DNA of 64,000 nucleotides, taken from Qipengyuania proteolytica (lineage in GTDB: Bacteria > Pseudomonadota > Alphaproteobacteria > Sphingomonadales > Sphingomonadaceae). Of this stretch, positions 29,799-37,818 are shown piece after piece (the first letter of the stretch is position 1; each line of letters opens with the position of its first letter). Made by a program: the position numbers and the translations under genes. The DNA lies in the NCBI RefSeq assembly GCF_019711565.1, contig NZ_JAIGNN010000001.1:682001-746000 (forward strand), read 5' to 3'. The notes beneath the pieces are model-generated. The model was not told the origin of the DNA. It saw only the letters and a list, made by a program, of their open reading frames with translations, and made no database searches.

Positions 29799-30752
29799 AT
29801 GATGAAAGCTTTCATTTCCTATTGTCATACCGACGAGACTATCCTCGACAAGCTGCATAAGCATCTCGCGCAACTTCGACGTGATGGGACGATTGATACT
29901 TGGTACGATAGAGAAATCTTGGCGGGGGGTCGTTTTGATTCTGAAATATCGGCTCAATTGGCTGACGCCGATATTTTTCTGGCTTGTGCGAGTCCAGATT
30001 GGATCGCTTCTAATTATGCTTATGAGCAGGAATTCGAGAAGGCGATCGAGCGAGAACTGGACGGCTCTATGCGAATTGTGCCAGTGATCTTTCGTCCATG
30101 TGACTGGCTCGCCACTCCCCTCGCAAAGTTTACAGCTCTACCTAAAGATGGGAAAGCGATTACTGAGTTCACCAATCAAGATGTGGCATTCTTAGAGGTT
30201 GCGCAGAAGCTCAGGCGTCTTTGCGCGGAAGCTAGAAAGTCATCTAAAGTTATAACCGAGGTGGGTGAGAACTCTTTGGAAAAAGCTGAGGGTTACAAAC
30301 CTCCACGTTATCGCGCGAAACGCGAATTTGACGCGGTTGATAGGCGCGACTTCATTGAGCAGTCCTATGAGGAAGTATTTCGCTTCTTTGAGGCATCAGC
30401 CGCCGAGATCGCGAACCTTGACTCAGTCGAGTGTCGGCTAACTCGGTCCGAAAGGCACTTCTCGTGCACGGTGATCAACCGTGGGTACGGAAGAGCGTTC
30501 GAAACCGTACACATTCGCCAAGGTGGCATGTTTGGCGGTATCAATGTTCAATACGGCGAACGATTTGAAGAGAACGTCTCGCACGGAGGATTTTCGGTCA
30601 AATCAGATGAGTACCAGCTCTTCTGGAGCGGGGGTGGCTTTGCTCATATGTACGGTGATCAAAGTGGGCTTATGACGGCGAGAGACTTGGCACAACAGAT
30701 TTGGGATGACCTTCTGGCCAAGGTTGGGATCACATATGCCAAGGATGATTAG
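29799..30752 (+). CDS. TIR domain protein with unknown C-terminal domain
   Basis: 317 residues. Residues 1-~140 are a bacterial TIR domain: KAFISYCHTDE at the start, DTWYDREILAGGRFDSEI (the BB-loop region), then SPDWIASNYAYEQEFEKAI with glutamates at 76/78 in the position of the NADase catalytic Glu, and RIVPVIFRPCDW. A charged linker (140-175) leads to a ~140-residue C-terminal domain I cannot match: helix, then strands with many Gly/aromatics (FSCTVINRGYGRAF, GGMFGGINVQYGERF, FWSGGGFAHMYG), possibly a sensor or ligand-binding module. No membrane helix. GC is near 50% by eye against ~65% for neighbours and codon choice is AT-rich, signs of horizontal transfer. A zinc-ribbon gene overlaps its end. 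Antiphage abortive-infection function is inferred from the architecture. Confidence 0.85.
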   Translation: MMKAFISYCHTDETILDKLHKHLAQLRRDGTIDTWYDREILAGGRFDSEISAQLADADIFLACASPDWIASNYAYEQEFEKAIERELDGSMRIVPVIFRPCDWLATPLAKFTALPKDGKAITEFTNQDVAFLEVAQKLRRLCAEARKSSKVITEVGENSLEKAEGYKPPRYRAKREFDAVDRRDFIEQSYEEVFRFFEASAAEIANLDSVECRLTRSERHFSCTVINRGYGRAFETVHIRQGGMFGGINVQYGERFEENVSHGGFSVKSDEYQLFWSGGGFAHMYGDQSGLMTARDLAQQIWDDLLAKVGITYAKDD

Positions 30753-30891
30753 ATACAGGTGCCTCAGCTGCGGTCATCGTTTTGAGACTGAGGTTATGGA
30801 TCGGCAAGAAGCAGATTTGAGACGAGTACGATTGGTCCCGGTGCGTTGCGAACGCTGCAATCGAGAGGATTTGCGTGAAGGGTGGGAGTAG
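30736..30891 (+). CDS. Tiny zinc-ribbon protein overlapping the TIR gene
   Basis: 51 residues, two C-x2-C knuckles (RCLSCG and RCERCN) 26 residues apart, of rubredoxin/zinc-ribbon type, basic between them. It starts within the last codons of the TIR gene (17-bp overlap from ATG 30736; ATG 30745 also possible), so translation is coupled. Same lower-GC composition as the TIR gene. Role unknown; it could be an antitoxin-like regulator, a nucleic-acid-binding partner or an assembly factor of the TIR protein. Confidence 0.65.
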   Translation: MPRMIRYRCLSCGHRFETEVMDRQEADLRRVRLVPVRCERCNREDLREGWE

Positions 30892-30932
30892 TCGTCCTAT
30901 TTCCCAAATGATTCTGAGAGCAAATACGTAGA

Positions 30933-31100
30933 TTGTCGCAAAAACCACCCCGCATCAGCGAAACCGTCTTCACCGACAGTGGTCTGCGCCTCCCGCTGCC
31001 ACCCGCCCTCAAGCGCGCGCGGTGGCCGTGGGTCGTGTTGGGCTTTGCACCCTTCGTCGGCTTGGGCGTAGGGTGGCTTTGGCATTTGGTCGAGCGGTAA
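30933..31100 (+). CDS. Candidate small membrane protein
   Basis: 55-codon frame starting at TTG 30933 and ending TAA 31098-31100: a polar N-terminus (SETVFTDSGLRLPLPPALKRAR) followed by a hydrophobic stretch (WPWVVLGFAPFVGLGVGWLW) and HLVER. The polar-linker-then-helix pattern and host-like codon use in the second half look coding. The ribosome site is weak and in-frame stops lie just upstream, so it may be a real short gene or a remnant truncated by insertion of the adjacent cassette. Confidence 0.45.
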   Translation: MSQKPPRISETVFTDSGLRLPLPPALKRARWPWVVLGFAPFVGLGVGWLWHLVER

Positions 31101-31204
31101 AGGCACTCACTCCGCTCAAACCGCGCCCCAATGGCGAAAATCGCCAATCCCTAGCCGCGCATTCCCGCTAACCGCATCGCCCTCGGGAAAAGGGACCTCT
31201 CACC

Positions 31205-31675
31205 GTGACGCTGATGCAGTTTCTGGAGCTGGCGACCTATTGGCTGATCATCGCCAATTTCGTCGCCTTCATGCTGTTCGGCTACGACAAGACGCAGGCG
31301 GAGAACGGGGGCTGGCGCATTCGCGAGGATACCTTCGTCCTGTGGGTCATGCTGGGCGGGCTCGGCGGCGCGCTCGCGGGGCGGGCACTGTTCCGGCACA
31401 AGACGCGTAAAGCAGGGTTCTCGGAGAAGCTGTGGACCGGGGCGATCGCCAATGTCCTGCTGATCGCGCTGGGCACCTATTTCTACTTGAGCATCCCCAC
31501 GCCGCTCACACCCGAGCAGCGGGCCGAGGTCGATGCGCTGATGGCCAGCGCCTATTACCCCGGCTGCGACCAGGTGCGCGCGGCGGGCAAGGCGCCGCTG
31601 CGCTATGGCGAGCCCGGCTATCGCCCCGAGATGGACGGCGACGGCGACGGCCTCGCCTGCGAACCGATCTACTGA
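31205..31675 (+). CDS. DUF1294 membrane protein with C-terminal Excalibur domain
   Basis: 156 residues: DUF1294 region of about three hydrophobic helices (1-~100, with the family's YDKTQAENGGWRIRE and GGLGGALAGR segments) fused to an Excalibur calcium-binding domain at the end (PGCDQVRAAG ... DGDGDGLACEP, a DxDxDG loop bracketed by two Cys). The Excalibur part probably faces the periplasm and binds Ca2+. GTG 31205 chosen; ATG 31214 is an alternative. Function unknown. Confidence 0.85.
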   Translation: MTLMQFLELATYWLIIANFVAFMLFGYDKTQAENGGWRIREDTFVLWVMLGGLGGALAGRALFRHKTRKAGFSEKLWTGAIANVLLIALGTYFYLSIPTPLTPEQRAEVDALMASAYYPGCDQVRAAGKAPLRYGEPGYRPEMDGDGDGLACEPIY

Positions 31676-31691
31676 TCCCGGCGCGCACGAA

Positions 31692-31717
31692 AAGGGCGGC
31701 AGTCGCCTGCCGCCCTT
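31692..31717 (-). terminator. Rho-independent terminator of the Ala-rich secreted protein gene
   Basis: Perfect 11-bp arms (31692-31702, 31707-31717), TCGC loop, then TTTTCG on the minus strand. It lies between convergent genes and may serve both, though only the minus strand has a T-run. Confidence 0.75.
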
Positions 31718-31783
31718 CGGGGTGTGGAGCGGACGCGGGGGGGGAGGGGGAACCCGTCGCTCCATCGGATTGCGTGACCGGAG

Positions 31784-32197
31784 TCAGCGCTTGGGATCGG
31801 CCTCCGCCGCGACGTCGGCCTGCACTTCGGCAGAGGCGCTGGCAGCGGGCGTTTCCGCAACGATCACGGCATCGCTGCCGACGCCGGCCTTCGCCTTGCG
31901 ATCGAGCGTCGCATCGGCGCGCTCCTGCGCCCGCTCGGCAGTGGTGTCGAGCGCCTCGCTGGCGCGGGTCGTGGCGGTTTCGACGCGGGTCTTCGCGCGT
32001 TCGGCAGCCTGCTCGGCAGTGCCCTGCACCCGGGTCGTGGTCCGCTCGACCCGGTCGAGCGTGGTGGCGGGATCGACCGAGGCGCCGACGCCCGCGCTCG
32101 CGTTGCCGGTTACCTGACCGACGAGCTGGGCACTGGCACCGGTGGCCATGCCGGCGGTGATGAGGGCGGCGGCGGTAATCGTGGCAAACTTCTTCAT
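31784..32197 (-). CDS. Secreted Ala-rich coiled-coil protein
   Basis: 137 residues, Sec signal peptide (cleavage after ASA-Q), then a low-complexity helix of heptad-like A/T/E/R repeats (RVERTTTRVQGTAEQAAERA and similar), strongly predicted coiled coil, and an acidic Ala-rich tail. No enzymatic motif. Probably a periplasmic structural or stress protein; I do not recognise a named family. ATG 32197 is fixed by the signal peptide. A strong terminator follows. Confidence 0.78.
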   Translation of the reverse strand: MKKFATITAAALITAGMATGASAQLVGQVTGNASAGVGASVDPATTLDRVERTTTRVQGTAEQAAERAKTRVETATTRASEALDTTAERAQERADATLDRKAKAGVGSDAVIVAETPAASASAEVQADVAAEADPKR

Positions 32198-32353
32198 GAC
32201 GGCAACTCCTGTTTTTCTGTCATGGAGCAATGCTAACGAGGGATGGCCGCAACGGCCCCGCAAATTGCGACAAAACGCGCCCCGAAAATGGCCGGAGGAG
32301 CCCGTTCATCCGCGGTTTAGCGCAGGTTTATCTGCCGTTCATCCTGGCGGGCC

Positions 32354-33001
32354 TCACCAGCCCCAGGCGGGCGGCGGCACGGGCACCGGCCGGCTCGCGT
32401 CCAGCTCCACGCGGAAGCGGCGCGTGGGGTCGTTGCGGCGGGTCAGCTGGTAGGCGAAGCGCGCATCGGGCGTGCCCTCCGGGTCGACCTCGATCCGCCA
32501 TACGTTTGTGAGCGAGGCGGCCAGCCCCTCGCGCTCGAACAGCGCGATCGACATCATGTCGACCGGAAAGTCCTGCGCGCGGGCAGAACCCCGGTCATGC
32601 GTCAGCCCGCCATATTGGGTCACCGCATCGGTATGGCCGTCGGCATGGCGGTGGTCGTGCCTGAGGGTAAGGACGGTCGTGGTTTGCGCGGCGTTCTCGT
32701 AGATTTCGCGCGTCACGATCCAGGTGCGGCTGCGGTTCCAGCCACCGGGCGCTTCCGGGTCCTCGACATGGAAGGCGATGGCGACCCGGTCGGCGCTGCA
32801 CTGCGCCCAGTGGCCGATCATGCGCTTGCCCGCCCAGTCGGCATCGCGCGCATCCTCGCTCACCAGTTCGCCCGCATAGGCCGTGCCGCAATGGCTCTGC
32901 AGCGCGGACCAGAAGGCGTCCTGCGGGGGAGCGGCTGGGGTGTGGGCGCAGGCGGACAGGGCTAGTGCGGCGAGCGGGGCGATGAGGCGGGCGAGGGTCA
33001 T
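32354..33001 (-). CDS. Putative lipoprotein of unknown function
   Basis: 215 residues with a lipoprotein signal (LAALALSAC, acylated Cys ~18). The mature part has two further Cys, several Trp and a DHRHADGH stretch that might bind metal; the repeated hydrophobic/charged pattern suggests a beta-rich globular domain. No family assigned by eye. ATG 33001 gives a proper signal; an upstream in-frame extension is unlikely. It precedes the Ala-rich protein gene on the same strand with a 156-bp gap. Confidence 0.78.
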   Translation of the reverse strand: MTLARLIAPLAALALSACAHTPAAPPQDAFWSALQSHCGTAYAGELVSEDARDADWAGKRMIGHWAQCSADRVAIAFHVEDPEAPGGWNRSRTWIVTREIYENAAQTTTVLTLRHDHRHADGHTDAVTQYGGLTHDRGSARAQDFPVDMMSIALFEREGLAASLTNVWRIEVDPEGTPDARFAYQLTRRNDPTRRFRVELDASRPVPVPPPAWGW

Positions 33002-33155
33002 GGCATCCGCGCTATCCCGCCTGCCGGACTTCGCAAAGCGCAAATTGCCGGGCCTCGGGAGCCATCCGGACACGCGGCGGGCCCGCGCCGTATCAGGAAC
33101 CCCCGTCCCCGGCACCCGTTGGCAATTGGGTCCACCTGGCGTGAGGAGACAAGAT

Positions 33156-33425
33156 ATGATCCGCAGATTCGCACCCGCCGTCCTGCCGCTGGCAGCCGCC
33201 CTGTCGCTGGCCGCCTGCGGCGAACCGGCGGACACCACCTATGAAGCCGACGCGACCGACGAAGGCGGCGGCGAGCTGATCGTCAGCGATGTCGATCCCG
33301 CCGCGGCCCCGGTCGACGCGCCCGATACGCCGATGACCAACGTGCCCGATGCGCAGGCGACCGGCACCGCGCCTGACAGCACGGTGGGCGAGGCAGTCGA
33401 CCCGATGAATACGCCGGCGGAATAG
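33156..33425 (+). CDS. Small acidic lipoprotein
   Basis: 89 residues, lipobox LAAC near residue 21, then a short disordered segment rich in D, T, P and A (pI very low). It is a typical small surface or periplasmic lipoprotein without enzymatic motif. GTGAGGAGAC precedes ATG 33156, a good ribosome site. A probable terminator follows. Divergent from the lipoprotein at 32354. Confidence 0.75.
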   Translation: MIRRFAPAVLPLAAALSLAACGEPADTTYEADATDEGGGELIVSDVDPAAAPVDAPDTPMTNVPDAQATGTAPDSTVGEAVDPMNTPAE

Positions 33426-33485
33426 ATCGCCGCTTTCCTACTGCGGTCCGGATATGCTCCAAGCGGGGCATGATCGCGACCCGTC

Positions 33486-33539
33486 ACGGCCCGTGTCCCC
33501 ACCCGGATGCGGGCCGTTGTGCGTGCGGGCGGCTTTTTT
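33486..33539 (+). terminator. Terminator of the acidic lipoprotein gene
   Basis: 8-bp arms (33486-33493, 33510-33517) followed by a second short GC stem and a T6 run at 33534-33539. Confidence 0.5.
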
Positions 33540-33617
33540 GCCGATGGACCGTGTAACAGGCGGTCCATGTCGCGGGACTGGCCGGAGGCGGCTCCTACAA
33601 TTGTCCTACATGCGGGC

Positions 33618-34139
33618 TCAGCTGCACCAGTCGATGGCGCGCTCGCCCCAGCCGTCGCCTGCGGCGAGGCCGGCTGCGACCATGTGGTCGGCGAGCCGGT
33701 CGTCGCCGCGCCGCGCCTCGCGCAGCTCGCGGCCGTACTTGTCGCGCGGCGGGTCGCTGCCGCCGCTCCACGCGAACGGCCCCTCGGCCAGCCAGCGGTG
33801 GAGCTCGGCCTGCGCCGCGCGGGCCCGGGCGCGCTCGGCCTCGCACAAGCCGTCCATCTCGGGCGCGTCGAAGCCGGTCAGGCGTACCCGCCGGTCGCTG
33901 TGGAGGCGGCCGAAGCGCAGCGTGTCGCCATCGACCACGCATGGTCCGGTGGGGCCGGGGCCGCAGAGCGCGAAGTGGGTGCGCACCGTGCTCCACTCGC
34001 GCTCGCGCAGCGGCTGGCCGACGAACAGCCATACGCCCACGAGCACGCCGAGCAGCGCGAAGGGCAAGGCCGTGCGCCATCGCGCGCGCCAGCGGAGGCG
34101 GCGCTGCCAGGCGGCATCGAAGCGGGGCGGGCGCGGCAT
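33618..34139 (-). CDS. Membrane-anchored staphylococcal-nuclease-like protein
   Basis: 173 residues: a basic N-terminus, one transmembrane helix (~24-41) and an SNase-type domain beginning VVDGDTLRFG, continuing RVRLTGFDAPE (the conserved D-A-P-E) and ending with DKYGRELREAR. These motifs match thermonuclease-fold proteins; the catalytic Arg/Glu set is partly present (R-V-R-L, D-A-P-E, K-Y-G-R), so Ca2+-dependent nuclease activity is possible. Cys pairs may form disulfides in the periplasm. ATG 34139 used. Divergent from argB. Confidence 0.82.
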   Translation of the reverse strand: MPRPPRFDAAWQRRLRWRARWRTALPFALLGVLVGVWLFVGQPLREREWSTVRTHFALCGPGPTGPCVVDGDTLRFGRLHSDRRVRLTGFDAPEMDGLCEAERARARAAQAELHRWLAEGPFAWSGGSDPPRDKYGRELREARRGDDRLADHMVAAGLAAGDGWGERAIDWCS

Positions 34140-34239
34140 GGCGCCCTCCTGCCACCGCGGTGGCGCCCGCGCAAACGGGCTTTCCCGCGCCCCTGCACCC
34201 CGCTAGGGGCACCGCAGCGCATTACCGGAGACGCCATCC

Positions 34240-35145
34240 ATGGCCCCTGACAGCCCCATCGGCCCCGAGATCCACGCCAAGGCGGAAACGCTGATCGAGG
34301 CGCTGCCCTACTTCCAGCGCTATGCCGGCAAGAGCTTCGTGGTGAAATACGGCGGCAACGCCATGGGCGACGAGAACGCCGCGCGCGAATTCGCTGAGGA
34401 CGTGGTGCTGCTGAAGGCGGTCGGCATCAACCCGGTGGTGGTCCACGGCGGCGGTCCGCAGATCGGTGCCATGCTCGAAAAGCTGGGGGTCGAGACGACC
34501 TTCGTCGACGGCCTGCGCGTGACCGACAAGCAGACCGCGGATGTCGCCGAAATGGTCCTCTCGGGCGCGATCAACAAGGCGATCGTCGGCTCGATCGCGC
34601 GCGCCGGCGGCAAGGCCATCGGCATCAGCGGCAAGGACGGCGGGCTGGTGACGGCGACCAAGCTGGCGCGCACGGTCAAGGACCCTGACAGCAACATCGA
34701 GAAGGCGCTCGACCTCGGCTATGTCGGCGAGCCATCACAGGTCGACACGACCGTACTCGAAACCGCGACGGCGGCGGGCATGATTCCGGTGGTCGCGCCG
34801 ATCGGCGTGGGCGAGGACGGGCACACCTACAACATCAACGCCGACACCATGGCGGGCGCACTCGCAGCGGCGCTGGGCGCGGCGCGCCTGCTGCTGCTGA
34901 CCGACGTGACCGGGGTGCTCGACAAGGCTGGCAAGCTGCTCACCGACCTCACCCCGGCGGACATCGCGCGCTTGCGCGAAGACGGCACGATCAGCGGCGG
35001 GATGATCCCCAAGCTCGAAACCTGCGTGAAAGCGGTCGAGGCGGGCTGCGAGGCGGCGGTCGTGCTCGACGGGCGCGTGCCGCATGCGATGCTGCTCGAG
35101 TTCTTCACCGCCCGCGGCGCGGGTACGCTGGTGAGCGCGGGATAG
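34240..35145 (+). CDS. argB: Acetylglutamate kinase
   Basis: Phosphorylates N-acetyl-L-glutamate with ATP, the second step of arginine synthesis, cytoplasmic. The 301 residues include [20 protein letters not shown] and the [12 protein letters not shown] loop, all typical of ArgB; the N-terminal helix ([12 protein letters not shown]) is that of the arginine-sensitive hexameric type, so feedback inhibition by arginine is expected. ATG 34240. The following yggT gene is 80 bp away. Confidence 0.96.
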   Translation: MAPDSPIGPEIHAKAETLIEALPYFQRYAGKSFVVKYGGNAMGDENAAREFAEDVVLLKAVGINPVVVHGGGPQIGAMLEKLGVETTFVDGLRVTDKQTADVAEMVLSGAINKAIVGSIARAGGKAIGISGKDGGLVTATKLARTVKDPDSNIEKALDLGYVGEPSQVDTTVLETATAAGMIPVVAPIGVGEDGHTYNINADTMAGALAAALGAARLLLLTDVTGVLDKAGKLLTDLTPADIARLREDGTISGGMIPKLETCVKAVEAGCEAAVVLDGRVPHAMLLEFFTARGAGTLVSAG

Positions 35146-35225
35146 CGCGGCAAGAAGGCTTGGCGCGCGGTGCGTCAGGCGTGTAGGGCGGTCGCCAACC
35201 AGGCCAGTCAAGGAAACCGGGTCCG

Positions 35226-35519
35226 ATGCAAGCTCTGATTACGATCTACAACATCATCGACATGCTCGCGAGCGCGCTGATCATGCTGGTGATCATCCAG
35301 TTCATCATCGGCCTGCTGTTCGCCTTCAACGTGGTGGGGCGCAACGAATTCCTGATGAGCTTCTACGACGCGATCAACCGCCTGCTCGAACCGATCTTCC
35401 GCCCGATCCGGCGGATCATGCCGAACACCGGCACCATCGACTTCTCGCCGCTGGTGCTCATCCTGCTGATCAACGTCGTCCTGATCGTGCTCAGCGGCAT
35501 CATCGGGGGCATGGCATGA
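35226..35519 (+). CDS. YggT family membrane protein
   Basis: 97 residues with two hydrophobic helices separated by the conserved [27 protein letters not shown] stretch, the YggT signature. Inner membrane. Implicated in osmotic or potassium responses or in cell division in different species; its exact role is unsettled. The stop overlaps the folD start by 4 bp (ATGA), so the two are translated together. Confidence 0.92.
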   Translation: MQALITIYNIIDMLASALIMLVIIQFIIGLLFAFNVVGRNEFLMSFYDAINRLLEPIFRPIRRIMPNTGTIDFSPLVLILLINVVLIVLSGIIGGMA

Positions 35520-36415
35520 GCACGGCGCAGGTCATCGACGGCAAGGCCTTCGCCGCGAAGCTGCGCGAGCGGGTCGGCGAACAGGCGGCGAAGTTCGAAG
35601 CCGCGAGCGGTCGCAAGGCGGGTCTCGCCGTGGTGCTGGTGGGCGAGGACCCGGCGAGCCAGGTCTATGTCCGCAGCAAGCACAAGGCGACCGTCGAAGC
35701 CGGGATGGAAAGTTTCGAGCATCGCCTGCCCGCCGATACCTCCGAAGCGGAGCTGCTCGCGCTGGTCGAGCAGCTCAATTCCGATCCGGCAGTCGATGGC
35801 ATCCTCGTCCAGCTCCCGCTGCCCGGCCATCTCGACGAACAGGCGGTGATCGCCAGCATCAGCCCGGACAAGGATGTCGACGGGTTCCACGTCACCAACG
35901 CCGGCCGCCTCGCGGTGGGCCAGAGCGGGTTCGTGCCCTGCACGCCATTGGGCTGCATGATGCTGCTGACCGACAGGCTGGGCGACCTGTCGGGGCTGGA
36001 GGCGGTCGTGATCGGCCGCTCGAACATCGTCGGCAAGCCGATGGCGCAACTTCTGCTCGACGCCAACGCCACCGTCACGATCGCGCATAGCCGCACGAAG
36101 GACCTGCCCGCCGTGGTGAAGCGCGCGGACATCGTCGTCGCGGCGGTGGGCCGGGCCGAGATGGTCAAGGCCGAGTGGCTGAAGGAGGGCGCGACCGTGA
36201 TCGACGTCGGCATCAATCGCATGCCGCCTGCGGAGGGCGAGGAGAAGGGTCGCCTTGTCGGCGATGTGGACTATGCCGGCGCGCAAGGCGTCGCCTCCGC
36301 GATCACTCCGGTCCCCGGCGGCGTCGGCCCGATGACCATCGCGGTGCTATTGCGGAACACCGTAGTGGCGGCCTATTGCAACGAAGGGCTCGACCTGCCC
36401 GAGGGTACGCTATGA
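35516..36415 (+). CDS. folD: Bifunctional methylenetetrahydrofolate dehydrogenase/cyclohydrolase
   Basis: Interconverts 5,10-methylene-, methenyl- and 10-formyl-tetrahydrofolate, supplying one-carbon units to purines and thymidylate. 299 residues. The catalytic Lys lies in [16 protein letters not shown] is the family's folate-site signature, and [15 protein letters not shown] and [10 protein letters not shown] form the NADP site and C-terminal signature. Start 35516 overlaps yggT by 4 bp, and the end overlaps the next gene, so it sits inside a four-gene operon. Confidence 0.96.
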   Translation: MSTAQVIDGKAFAAKLRERVGEQAAKFEAASGRKAGLAVVLVGEDPASQVYVRSKHKATVEAGMESFEHRLPADTSEAELLALVEQLNSDPAVDGILVQLPLPGHLDEQAVIASISPDKDVDGFHVTNAGRLAVGQSGFVPCTPLGCMMLLTDRLGDLSGLEAVVIGRSNIVGKPMAQLLLDANATVTIAHSRTKDLPAVVKRADIVVAAVGRAEMVKAEWLKEGATVIDVGINRMPPAEGEEKGRLVGDVDYAGAQGVASAITPVPGGVGPMTIAVLLRNTVVAAYCNEGLDLPEGTL

Positions 36416-37086
36416 GGATCGCGCTGCCCCTGCTGGCGCTTGCCCTCGCATCCTGCACCGCCGCCGGACCGCGCGACCGCTATGAGCGCCTGCTCACGCC
36501 GACCGCCAACCCCAGCAGGGTGGTGGCCGCGGAACTGGCTTTCGCCCGCGCGGCGCAGGAGGACGGGCAGTGGACCGCCTTCCGCGACTATTCGACCGGC
36601 GATGCGGTCATGTTCGTGCCACAGGCGGTCAATGCCCATGAATGGCTCGCGAAGCAGACCGATCCGGCGGAGGCCGTAAAGTGGCAACCGCACCAGGTCT
36701 GGTCGAGCTGCGACGGAACACTCGCGGTGACCAAGGGCGCCTGGCAGCGCCCCGATGGCAGCTCCGGCTATTTCACCACCGTCTGGCAGCGCCAGCGCAA
36801 TGGTGAATACAAGTGGGTCCTCGACCAGGGCGACACTCTGGCTGTTCCCCTCCCGGCGCCGGATTTCGTGCAGACCCGCGTCGCGAAATGCAACGCGGAG
36901 CAGGGCGTCGGCGTGACCACTTTCGAACGCGCCGCCGAGACCGGTCGGGGCGCTTCGCAGGACGCATCGCTGTCTTACGAATGGGCGGTGATGGCCGATG
37001 GCGCACGCCGCGTGCTGGTGCGGATGCACACCGACGAGGGACTCGCCGAAGTGCTCGACAGCGAAGTCGCGGCGCCCACTGAATGA
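36412..37086 (+). CDS. Putative lipoprotein in the folD operon
   Basis: 224 residues, lipobox LASC near residue 15. The mature part looks like an NTF2/SnoaL-type or DUF4440-like fold: an N-terminal helix with [17 protein letters not shown], then strands rich in Trp ([27 protein letters not shown]). No catalytic residues identified. ATG 36412 overlaps the folD stop (ATGA) and its own end overlaps marC. Function unknown. Confidence 0.82.
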   Translation: MRIALPLLALALASCTAAGPRDRYERLLTPTANPSRVVAAELAFARAAQEDGQWTAFRDYSTGDAVMFVPQAVNAHEWLAKQTDPAEAVKWQPHQVWSSCDGTLAVTKGAWQRPDGSSGYFTTVWQRQRNGEYKWVLDQGDTLAVPLPAPDFVQTRVAKCNAEQGVGVTTFERAAETGRGASQDASLSYEWAVMADGARRVLVRMHTDEGLAEVLDSEVAAPTE

Positions 37087-37706
37087 CCCAGCTCTTCATC
37101 TCCGCTTTCATCACGCTGTTCGTGGTGATCGACCCGCCCGGCTGCGCGCCGATCTATGCGGGGCTGACGAAGGGCGCGACGCAGGTGCAGCGGCGCAGCA
37201 TGGCGATCCGCGCGACGCTGATCGCGGGTGTCATCCTGCTTGTTTTCGCGCTGTTCGGACAGGATTTGCTCGGCGCGCTCCATATCGAGCTCGACAGCTT
37301 CCGCATCGCGGGCGGGTTGATGCTGTTCTGGATCGCCTTCGAGATGGTGTTCGAAAAGCGCACCCAGCGCCGCGAGGAGAGGGCCGAAAAGCTCGCCGCG
37401 ACGCCCGAGGTGGAGGACGTCTCGGTCTTCCCCATGGCTATGCCGATGCTGGCCGGGCCGGGTGCGATCGCCGCGATCATGCTGCTGATGAACGAGGCGA
37501 CGGGTCTCGAGCAGTCGCTGGTCGTGCTCGGCGCGCTCGGCTCGGTGCTGCTGCTCACGATGCTCGCCCTCATCGCTGCAGGCCCGCTGATGCGCCTGTT
37601 CGGCGACCGCGTCGAAGCGGTGATTACGCGGCTGCTCGGCGTGCTGCTGGCAGCGCTCGCCGCGCAATATGTGATTGACGGGCTGAAAAACAGCTTCGGG
37701 ATTTGA
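37083..37706 (+). CDS. MarC family membrane protein
   Basis: 207 residues with about six transmembrane helices: FVVIDPPGCAPIYAGL near the N-terminus and FPMAMPMLAGPGAIAAIM in the centre are the hallmarks of MarC/UPF0056. The family was once linked to multiple antibiotic resistance, a link since doubted; small-molecule transport is likely but unproven. It overlaps the preceding gene by 4 bp and ends the operon; a cluster of three hairpins follows. Confidence 0.93.
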   Translation: MTQLFISAFITLFVVIDPPGCAPIYAGLTKGATQVQRRSMAIRATLIAGVILLVFALFGQDLLGALHIELDSFRIAGGLMLFWIAFEMVFEKRTQRREERAEKLAATPEVEDVSVFPMAMPMLAGPGAIAAIMLLMNEATGLEQSLVVLGALGSVLLLTMLALIAAGPLMRLFGDRVEAVITRLLGVLLAALAAQYVIDGLKNSFGI

Positions 37707-37713
37707 GCACTCA

Positions 37714-37810
37714 CCGGGCCGGCGGAGGCCCGGCAAGCGCGACCGCCCGCCCGCAGCGGTTGCAGCTTTGCTGCACGTCTAGCGATGACGAACCCGCGGA
37801 TGCGGGTTCG
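37714..37810. terminator. Three tandem hairpins between convergent genes
   Basis: Perfect hairpins with arms of 7 bp (37714-37720/37727-37733), 6 bp (37761-37766/37770-37775) and 9 bp (37789-37797/37802-37810) fill the 112 bp between the marC stop and the LON-domain gene stop. None has a clear T-run; probably a bidirectional terminator or decay barrier. Confidence 0.5.
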
Positions 37811-37818
37811 CAGAACAA

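Noticed and set aside
29763-30922. Mobile-element boundaries around the TIR cassette
   Set aside because: Only a 7-bp GAGAGCA is shared by both edges, with no integrase, transposase or tRNA target; chance is a sufficient explanation.
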